NCBI GenBank assembly: GCA_016196195.1
Contig: JACPYF010000013.1
Coordinates: forward strand, 1-36,407
Source of the DNA: Candidatus Saccharimonadota bacterium
GTDB lineage: Bacteria > Patescibacteriota > Saccharimonadia > Saccharimonadales > Saccharimonadaceae
DNA: 36,407 nt
Reading direction: 5' to 3'
The notes under the pieces are model-generated. The model was not told the origin of the DNA, made no database searches, and was given only the letters and a program-made list of their open reading frames with translations. The stretch's first letter is position 1. Every line of letters begins with the position of its first letter. Shown in pieces: positions 30,780-36,407 of the stretch. A program made the translations under genes and the position numbers.

Positions 30780-32553
30780 CTACCAGATCTTGGCACGTTT
30801 TACCGGCGGGCGGTACAGCTTGTCACCTTCTTTGACATCAAATGCTTTGTAGAAATCATTTATATGCTGGAAGATGGCGTTGATTCTAAACTCTGATGGC
30901 GGGTGCGGGTCGGTCAGTGCAAATTCACGTGCTTTCTGATCACGTATACTCACCGCTTCGGTGAAAGCATAGTTTGTGAAGAAATCATGTACATGGCTTG
31001 GCAAAGCTTTTCTTTTCGCTCACCGTCTGCCAGCTGCGAACATTGCCGTCAGCATCGAATTGTGAGCCTTGGTCGTCAAAAGCATGGGTAAGCTCATGCC
31101 CAATCACCATACCGATTCCCCCAAAGTTCTGAGCCATACTGTACTCGCGGTCAAAAAATGGCGCCTGGAGTATACCCGCCGGAAAACATATGACCAAACG
31201 GCTTGGATCGTGATATGCATTCACCGTTTGCGGGCTCATGTACCATTGATCACGAGAGTTTGGCTGCCCCAGGCGTGATAATTCAAAATCATGATTAAAC
31301 ATCTCTGCCTCTAGCAAGTTCTCTACAAATGAATCTCTGGCGACCCTTAGTGACGTGAAATCCCTCCATTTATCGGGGTAGCCTATTAAAACTTTCATGT
31401 TTCGAAGCTTTTTGATGGCATAGGCCTTTGTTGCGTCACCCATCCAGTCCAGGTCCTCGATACGCCCGGCGAAGGTGTTCGATATCTCATCGACCATCTG
31501 TAGAACTGCCTTTTTCGATGCCTCTGGAAAATGCTCGCCTACATATAGCTGACCAACGTTCTCGCCCATTGCATGATCCATACAATAAACTACTTTTTTC
31601 CAATGAGGCTGGTCCTTTTTTGTGCCGTTAATTACTTTTCCAAAAAATTCAAAATAGATTTTTGCTGTCTTTTTAGAAATAACCGGAAGATACTGTCTGA
31701 GCAGCTGCCACTTTAGATAAATATGCCAATCCTCCACAGGAAGATCGACAAAACTTTTGTTGATAAATTCCATAAATTCTGGCTGATCATGGCTGATATT
31801 TTTTGTGTACGACAAGTTTGCACCGTTCGCGTACTCTTGCCAATCAATATTTGCGTAAGTATTTTGTAAATCTTCAAAAGATATAGGGTGGTAATTAGCC
31901 TCAACGTCCCTCAACTGCGAGTTTGTGCGTTGAATTTTTGCTATCTTATGTTCAAATGAAAATATCGTATCAACAAATTTTTCTTTTGACGCTGCAATAT
32001 CACTATATAAATCATAGGCGTTCCCTAGGAAATCTTTGTATTTATCACGAGCCTTTACCATCTCTTTGTCGCTAGACAGATAGTAGTCACGATCAGGCAA
32101 GGATAGCCCGCCTTGATATAGGTGTGCTACGTACTTTGTGGCATCATTTTCGTCAGTACCTACGTAAAGAGCCCAGGGTACATTAGCCCCTCTTCTGTGC
32201 AGCTGGCCTATTACATTTGACAAGCTTGATGGTCCATCTGTAGCCGTTATCGTGCTCATGATTTCTCCTAGGACAGACCAGTGGCGCTCTTCAAACTTGT
32301 CGAAATTTATACCTGTGTAATAAAAATCGCGTGCTTGCTTTTCTATACTATTAATATCTTTCTTGGACTGAAGACCTTCGTAAATATTTCGCATATTCTC
32401 CAGCGCTTCTTCCCTCAGGACATGAAATGTGCCCCACCTAGACTCAGTGTCGGGCATGGGATTATCATTTAGCCAGTTGCTGTTGGCATAAGTAAAGAAA
32501 TCATCCTGGGGACGCACAGATTCATCTAGATGTTGCTCCATCTTCATTGTCAT
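30780..32553 (-). pseudogene. M13-family (PepO/neprilysin-like) metallopeptidase, deleted and frameshifted
   Basis: The first frame (32553 to 30985) encodes a typical M13 peptidase start (PQDDFFTYANSNWLNDNPMP) through to the zinc site MVIGHELTHAFDDQGSQFDADGNVRSWQ (in parts), then stops soon after. A second frame (to 30780) resumes with the family C-terminus (REFALTDPHPPSEFR, DFYKAFDVKEGDKLYRPP, RAKIW). Between them roughly 75-90 residues are missing, including the ENxADxGG motif that supplies the third zinc ligand, and the frame differs. No signal peptide is seen; M13 enzymes cut oligopeptides. TATACT lies 8 nt before ATG 32553. The product should be inactive unless the join is an assembly error. 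Confidence 0.8.
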
Positions 32554-32759
32554 TATTAATGAGTATACTGGAACTAGGTAACAATAGACAAAACTTGTTG
32601 TAAGCACCGTATATTTGTTATCATATTGGTAGCAGTGTTTGTACTTTTAGCTCAGGCTAGATTTTTACAAACAAGCTTTAATAATTCTTTACCGACGTGC
32701 CTTGATTGGCTCAGCGTCACCACTAGTAAAAAACCTTAGACGAATAAAGGATTATTAAA

Positions 32760-33020
32760 GTGTCTCTAACAATAAACGAACGAATAACGGTAGTGGCGGT
32801 GTTTGGCGATAAAGATTCGCCGCTAACACCCGTGCACATGCGCTGGGGTAAAAAACAATACAAGCTGGGCAAGGTGGACTTTTATCACACCACCCGTGAT
32901 GGCAATCATACGGTGCATCATTTTTCGCTGACAGATGATGCGCAGTCTATGTATATGAAACTAGCTTTTCATAGCGGCAGCTTGGTCTGGACCCTGCAAG
33001 AAACCGAGGCCTGCCAATGA
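32760..33020 (+). CDS. Small protein upstream of a Y-family polymerase
   Basis: An 86-residue soluble protein starting at GTG with AAAGGA upstream. It looks beta-rich (ITVVAVFGDKDSPLTPVHMRW..., then KLGKVDFYHTTRDG and KLAFHSGSLVWTLQE), with several His and Trp. The family is not recognised. Its stop overlaps the polymerase start by 4 nt (ATGA), so they form a tight pair. In Bacillus a small YolD-like protein precedes a Y-family polymerase in the same way, but I see no clear YolD motif. A regulatory or accessory role for the polymerase is likely from context. The 150 bp upstream gap has no other feature I can support. Confidence 0.6.
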   Translation: MSLTINERITVVAVFGDKDSPLTPVHMRWGKKQYKLGKVDFYHTTRDGNHTVHHFSLTDDAQSMYMKLAFHSGSLVWTLQETEACQ

Positions 33021-34279
33021 AACACACCACAGGCAAGATGGACCTAGGTATCAACCAAATAGAGCCAAAGATCATGCATATTGACCTAAATTCGTGCTTT
33101 GCCACGATCGAGCAACAGGCCAAGCGACACTGGCGCGGTAAACCAGTCGGCGTTGTGGCCTATGACAGCCCCGGCGGCATCATACTAGCTGCTAGCTACG
33201 AAGCCAAAAGATTGGGCATAAAATTAGGGACCCGAGTGTGGGAAGCGCAAAAGATCAGCCCTGGTATACACATATGCCGGGTAGACCCGCCAAAATACCG
33301 CGAAGCACACAGATTATTCCGTGAAGTACTAGAAAACTACACCAGTGACGTCAAAGCCCGCAGTATCGACGAATTTGTGCTGGATTTATCTGATAGCAGA
33401 GCCATAAAAGACGGCAAAACTATGCAGCAAATCGGGCATGAGATCAAGCAGGAGGTTTACAGACACGTTGGCGAAGCAGTTAGCTGCAACGTTGGTATAG
33501 GCCCAAATAGATTTTTGGCCAAGCTGGCCTCTGGTCTGAATAAGCCAAACGGACTAGACGCTATTGATAGTAATAATATGGATGAAATATATGGCGGTCT
33601 AGAACTGCAAGACCTACCCGGCATCAACCGACGCTATGACATGCGCCTGCGCCTGGGTGGAATCAACAGCGTATCTGATTTTCTGGCAGCAGACGCCCAG
33701 ACTCTGCGAGGCATATTTGGTGGCATAGTTGGGTATTATTGGTGGCTGAGGCTACGCGGCTGGGAGATTGACGATCGCGACTGGAAGAGTGGCCAGCAAA
33801 TCGGCCACCAGTATGCAATGAGAGAAAAACTGCCCTACGATCAGCTAGATCCCATCATCTTTAAACTTGCGCAAAAGATTGCCCGCAGACTGAGCAACAA
33901 AGACCAGAAAGCAACCGGTATACGAGTCGGGCTGCGCTATGTCCGCTCGCCTTACTGGCACAAGTCGAAACGCTTAACCCACCATTTGATCACAACCCAG
34001 GATATATTTCGAGCAGCTCGTGAGCTGATTGACATAGACGCACCAAAGGGCGCTGGTCTAGTTAGTCTGCTATCCGTAACGGCCTTTGATTTTGAGCCCC
34101 TTGACCCCGAGCAGCTGGCCTTTAACATGACGGGTCGACCTATTGCGAACCGTGGCGCAATTGCAAAGGCTATGAGTAGCGTCAATGATCGTTACGGAGA
34201 TTTCGCCCTGATACCAGCGACTATGATAGGTACTGATGAAATCGCGGGTGATTCGATAGCGTTTGGCAATTTAACCTAG
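33017..34279 (+). CDS. Y-family DNA polymerase (DinB/UmuC-like)
   Basis: A translesion polymerase that copies past damaged bases with low fidelity. 420 residues. It has MHIDLNSCFATIEQQ with catalytic D23, AASYEAKRLGIKLGT for nucleotide binding, SIDEF with D118/E119, and NVGIGPNRFLAKLASGLNKP. A helix-hairpin-helix-like thumb (LQDLPGINRRYDMRLRLGGI) and little-finger region follow. The C-terminus lacks an obvious beta-clamp motif (QLxLF-type), although EQLAFNM near 377-383 could substitute. It is coupled to the 86-residue ORF and converges with rnhB, their ends overlapping by 9 nt. It may be closer to the UvrX/ImuB side than to DinB proper. Confidence 0.88.
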   Translation: MKHTTGKMDLGINQIEPKIMHIDLNSCFATIEQQAKRHWRGKPVGVVAYDSPGGIILAASYEAKRLGIKLGTRVWEAQKISPGIHICRVDPPKYREAHRLFREVLENYTSDVKARSIDEFVLDLSDSRAIKDGKTMQQIGHEIKQEVYRHVGEAVSCNVGIGPNRFLAKLASGLNKPNGLDAIDSNNMDEIYGGLELQDLPGINRRYDMRLRLGGINSVSDFLAADAQTLRGIFGGIVGYYWWLRLRGWEIDDRDWKSGQQIGHQYAMREKLPYDQLDPIIFKLAQKIARRLSNKDQKATGIRVGLRYVRSPYWHKSKRLTHHLITTQDIFRAARELIDIDAPKGAGLVSLLSVTAFDFEPLDPEQLAFNMTGRPIANRGAIAKAMSSVNDRYGDFALIPATMIGTDEIAGDSIAFGNLT

Positions 34280-35200
34280 GTTCTCTAAAAACTCGTCTAC
34301 CGCCGGTGGTTGACCTCCCATAGATATAGCGCCGAGACGAATGTCGCCTGTATGTCCATGCCAATGCTGCCAAACTCTGCTGGCAAACTTCATTTGTCGA
34401 AGCTTTTTTGACGTAATCGCCTCTAGACCACTGCCCTGCGCACTCTTTTTGCGATATTTTACTTCTATCAGGCTGATCGCGTCCCCCTTTTGAGCTACAA
34501 TATCGACTTCACATAGCTTTGTGCGCCAGTTTTTATCAATGATGTTAAAGCCCAGGCTTTCTAGATAATTTGCGGCTGCATCTTCAGCGATACGACCGGT
34601 CGTAGACTTGATCTTGTCAGTTTTTTTAACAGAGGAAACCTCTAGGCCTAGGGCTTTTTTAACGGGCGTAAAGCTGAGCCTATGTATTTCGCTGGGACCA
34701 TTTTTGGCTAAACTAGTACTGTGCAATGCAGTTCCGTAGCCAACATGCTTGTCAAAGCCGTATTGTGGGTAGTCTTTGTTTGCGACTTCGCTCATATAGT
34801 AATCCCTGGCGACCTTGGCGATTATACTGGCTGCTGAAACACTTGGGACTAGTAGGTCCGCTTGCTTCATAGTGGTCACCCGGGGATCATCTATCAACCT
34901 GATAGTGCCGTCTATTATTATCTCGTCATATTCAACGTCTATATCTTTGAGCGCCATACGTGATGCCATCTTTAAGGCTTCGGACAGGCCAATACGGTCG
35001 ATCGTTTCCGCTGATACCCAACCCAGACCTATAGCGACAGCCTTTTCTTTAATTTCTTTTGCCAATACAACACGTTTTTTGGCTGTGAGCTTTTTGCTAT
35101 CAGTTAGCCCCTCGATCTGCACGCCACCCAACACGACTACGCCAACAACCAAGGGACCAGCCCACGCCCCTCTGCCTACTTCATCTACCCCTACAATCAT
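34271..35200 (-). CDS. rnhB: Ribonuclease HII fused to a YraN-type (UPF0102) nuclease domain
   Basis: 309 residues in two parts. Residues 1-~195 are RNase HII, which removes ribonucleotides from DNA: VGVDEVGRGAWAGPLV (about 3-18), LTDSKKLTAKKR, the IIIDG strand with catalytic aspartate, SVSAASIIAKVARD and the end HRLSFTPVKK. Residues ~205-300 are a restriction-endonuclease-like UPF0102/YraN domain: GRIAEDAAANYLESLGFNII, NWRTKLCEVDIVAQKGDAISLIEVKYRK (in parts) with the E/D...ExK-type acids. rnhB and yraN are neighbours in many bacteria; here one reading frame joins them without a stop. ATG 35200 was chosen because it begins MIVGVDEVGRG and has TATAGT 6 nt upstream. Confidence 0.88.
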   Translation of the reverse strand: MIVGVDEVGRGAWAGPLVVGVVVLGGVQIEGLTDSKKLTAKKRVVLAKEIKEKAVAIGLGWVSAETIDRIGLSEALKMASRMALKDIDVEYDEIIIDGTIRLIDDPRVTTMKQADLLVPSVSAASIIAKVARDYYMSEVANKDYPQYGFDKHVGYGTALHSTSLAKNGPSEIHRLSFTPVKKALGLEVSSVKKTDKIKSTTGRIAEDAAANYLESLGFNIIDKNWRTKLCEVDIVAQKGDAISLIEVKYRKKSAQGSGLEAITSKKLRQMKFASRVWQHWHGHTGDIRLGAISMGGQPPAVDEFLENLG

Positions 35201-35284
35201 ACGTCTACTATAGACTATTTTTTTTATCTGTATTATGATGACAGGGATTTCGATGGCGTTAAAGCCTACGCGATCGGACCTTTT

Positions 35285-35564
35285 AGACAAGGAGAACCCC
35301 TAACTGCGCCGCGTCCAGTTTGAAAATGTTCGGAGTGCCGGCAGCAGGCGCACACCGGGGGACACTCCGACAACTCGTGGTGGACGACGGATGCTATTCA
35401 CTGGCCCTTCCGTTGCCCGCCACGCAGTCTTATCCCATGATGCGCATTTGATGTCGAGTGGAGCTCCAAACTACCCCACTCGACCGTGCATTTGCGGCGT
35501 CCTGGAGCGGGTAGGTGCGGCCATTTCTAGCCGCACCTACCCGAACCTGGCGTTCTCCTTGTCT
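35285..35564 (+). ncRNA. Structured RNA candidate B
   Basis: The ends pair perfectly over 13 bp: AGACAAGGAGAAC (35285-35297) with GTTCTCCTTGTCT (35552-35564). Inside are CGGAGTG/CACTCCG (35331-35337/35363-35369), CGTGG/CCACG (35376-35380/35420-35424), TCGAGTGG/CCACTCGA (35454-35461/35476-35483) and a 14 bp hairpin (35508-35521/35530-35543). A terminator follows at 35588-35613. TATTAT (35231-35236) could be the -10 box; its -35 is poor. No ORF fits. It is GC-richer than the surrounding DNA. It lacks tmRNA, RNase P and SRP landmarks. Confidence 0.6.
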
Positions 35565-35587
35565 TAATTTTTTTTGAAACTATCCTT

Positions 35588-35613
35588 AAAACTACCTATA
35601 TGGTAGTTTTTTT
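35588..35613 (+). terminator. Terminator of structured RNA B
   Basis: A perfect 9 bp stem AAAACTACC/GGTAGTTTT with loop TATAT and a run of seven T in total. It lies 23 nt past the closing helix of RNA B. Confidence 0.8.
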
Positions 35614-35635
35614 GTAAAAAACACAAAAAAAGGGG

Positions 35636-35664
35636 TTTACATACAAAAACATAAGGAGTATCGT
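35636..35664 (+). promoter_or_regulatory. Probable promoter of structured RNA C
   Basis: TTTACA (35636-35641), 17 nt, TATCGT (35659-35664). The predicted start near 35671 gives a leader with an AGAAC/GTTCT hairpin (about 35680-35700) before the closing helix of RNA C. Confidence 0.5.
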
Positions 35665-35721
35665 AAAAGTAGGTAGAAGAACCCGCTACGCGAAGAGTTC
35701 TCCCGCAGCTCCAATACAAAC

Positions 35722-36020
35722 AAAGACGAGAAAAAAGCTTTCAACAAAAACTTGTAGGGCCGTTCATTGGAAATGTAGATCATCGCACGCTAGCGCATAG
35801 AATGTGCTTGTGGCAGAAGAGCTACAATATTTCCGAGTGATTGAAAGGTCACGCCAGACCCAGCGCAAGGAATTGCACTGGTGTAAATCACCATGATAGC
35901 GCCAGAGGAGGCCTCCTAATCTACTGGAAGCCCGCAAAGTGCTATCGCCTCTCTAAGCAAGTTCCCGACGGGTGGCGCTCATCACGAGCGTCACCCGTCA
36001 CGAGGCTTTTTCTCGTCTTT
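35722..36020 (+). ncRNA. Structured RNA candidate C
   Basis: The ends pair over about 16 bp: AAAGACGAGAAAAAAGC (35722-35738) with GCTTTTTCTCGTCTTT (36005-36020), one A bulged. The 3' arm runs into T6, so closing and terminating are combined (a local ACGAG/CTCGT hairpin can also form). Inside are GGAAAT..TAG/CTA..ATTTCC (about 35769-35834), GTGA/TCAC, CCAG-GCAA/TTGC-CTGG, GATAGC/GCTATC (about 35894-35946) and a 14 bp hairpin (35967-35980/35986-35999). A TTG-started 65-codon frame at 35841 crosses it but has no start signal and an arginine/serine-rich, non-protein-like sequence. Confidence 0.65.
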
Positions 36021-36051
36021 TTTCATGCTTTGAAATAATTTGACAAAAGTG

Positions 36052-36081
36052 TTGACAAGTTTTTTAGTATTGTGATATTAT
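36052..36081 (+). promoter_or_regulatory. Strong promoter of the last transcript
   Basis: TTGACA (36052-36057), 18 nt, TATTAT (36076-36081). A second TTGACA lies 12 nt upstream (36040-36045), giving a tandem TTGACAA repeat around the -35. Confidence 0.7.
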
Positions 36082-36132
36082 AGTTTATGAAATCGGGCAT
36101 CCAGCCTGATCAACCAAAAGGCAAGTGATCGG

Positions 36133-36270
36133 ATGACACAGAACGTTCTGACCCCTCGCGCCGCGGCACGCGGTAGCACCTCAGAGACGCTGATGAGCAC
36201 CACCTCGAACGCCGCGGACCGCGGCGCCCACGCGATCACCTCGGACGCCGCAGAGGCCTCCTCGGGCTGA
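36133..36270 (+). CDS. GC-rich 45-codon ORF in a promoter-terminator unit
   Basis: ATG 36133 to TGA 36268-36270. The product begins MTQNVLTPRAAARGSTSETL and ends SDAAEASSG; it is Ala/Ser/Thr-rich with no hydrophobic segment. Codons are strongly GC-rich (GCC, GCG, ACC, CGC), unlike the neighbours but like the transporter at 6629. The start lies in the 3' arm of a hairpin (CATCC...GGATG with TGATCA/TGATC, about 36099-36135), with AAAAGG 11 nt upstream. Being between a near-consensus promoter and a perfect terminator it is certainly part of a transcript, but it may be an RNA gene rather than a protein gene. No family recognised. Confidence 0.35.
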   Translation: MTQNVLTPRAAARGSTSETLMSTTSNAADRGAHAITSDAAEASSG

Positions 36271-36352
36271 CGCCGGCGCGCACAACTTCGTAGATCCTGA
36301 CTCGGGAGGGTCAACAGTCATACCAGACAGTTGGATCACGAAGGCAGACCTA

Positions 36353-36400
36353 CCCGGGCAGCACCATTCATTTGGTGCTGCCCGGGGGGTCCATTTTTTT
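36353..36400 (+). terminator. Strong terminator of the last transcript
   Basis: CCCGGGCAGCACCA (36353-36366) pairs perfectly with TGGTGCTGCCCGGG (36373-36386), loop of 6 nt, followed by a short GGGTCCA and seven T. Confidence 0.85.
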
Positions 36401-36407
36401 ACAAGCA

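Noticed and set aside
35841-36038. 65-codon frame inside RNA C
   Set aside because: TTG start without SD or -10 box, arginine- and serine-rich unlikely protein; the region is explained by helices.
36271-36352. Second frame after the 45-codon ORF that reads as plausible peptide
   Set aside because: There is no start codon or ribosome site in that frame; it would need a frameshift from the first ORF, with no slippery site seen.
1-36407. Recoded TGA (SR1/Gracilibacteria code)
   Set aside because: TGA ends several genes at the expected family length (e.g. tyrS, the SET gene at 13336), and no in-frame TGA interrupts conserved proteins.

Overview
The window reads as a chromosomal segment of a small-genome bacterium, most likely a Candidatus Saccharibacteria (TM7)/Patescibacteria member. 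This is inferred from protein character, the gene set and the many small lineage-type hypothetical proteins; no rRNA is present to prove it. TGA is used as an ordinary stop, so the recoded SR1/Gracilibacteria lineages are unlikely. Most genes are housekeeping: coaE, typA, rsmD, recG, tyrS, a class A penicillin-binding protein, a clpC-radA-yacL block, nusA, a Y-family polymerase and rnhB. NDH-2, a GlcD-type flavin dehydrogenase and a cyclopropane fatty acid synthase suggest a free-living or environmental relative with a rudimentary electron-transfer chain.

Layout. 1-1.7 kb: a broken acetyltransferase end, a small membrane protein, a SET-domain protein, a papain-like peptidase and tRNA-Phe. 1.7-9.2 kb: coaE, ndh, glcD, cfa, a GC-richer zinc/cation transporter cassette that looks imported, and typA. 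9.27-15.9 kb: an accessory island starting exactly at tRNA-Leu(GAG). It holds a large serine recombinase whose last codons lie antisense to the tRNA 3' end, a small companion ORF, an HTH protein, a five-gene overlapping cargo operon (nucleotidyltransferase, DUF5680, SET, P-loop kinase, unknown) bounded by imperfect direct repeats, an unknown 260-residue protein, a 50-residue ORF and a long structured RNA. 16-35.2 kb: housekeeping, including rsmD, a response regulator-tyrS-recG operon, PBP1A, yacL/radA/HExxH protein/clpC under a perfect CIRCE, nusA with a leader terminator, a decayed M13 peptidase, an 86-residue ORF with a Y-family polymerase, and an rnhB-yraN fusion. 35.2-36.4 kb: almost no protein coding, but two tandem structured RNA candidates of about 280-300 nt and a third strongly promoted, strongly terminated transcript carrying a GC-rich 45-codon ORF.

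Two things stand out. First, three RNA candidates (15510-15776 minus, 35285-35564 plus, 35722-36020 plus) share one architecture without obvious sequence similarity: a long closing helix joining the two ends, a branched interior, a 12-14 bp hairpin with GGGT/ACCC in its lower stem just before the closing strand, and a terminator hairpin at or just past the 3' end. They match none of the common RNAs I could test by eye (tmRNA, RNase P, SRP). Second, at least twelve genes have a TANNNT -10 box ending 6-9 nt before the start codon, so leaderless mRNA seems the default for first genes here, whereas clpC, nusA, the PBP, the HTH gene and the imported transporter have Shine-Dalgarno sites. This rule was used to choose several starts.

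Everything here is by eye: no alignment, folding or database search was run.
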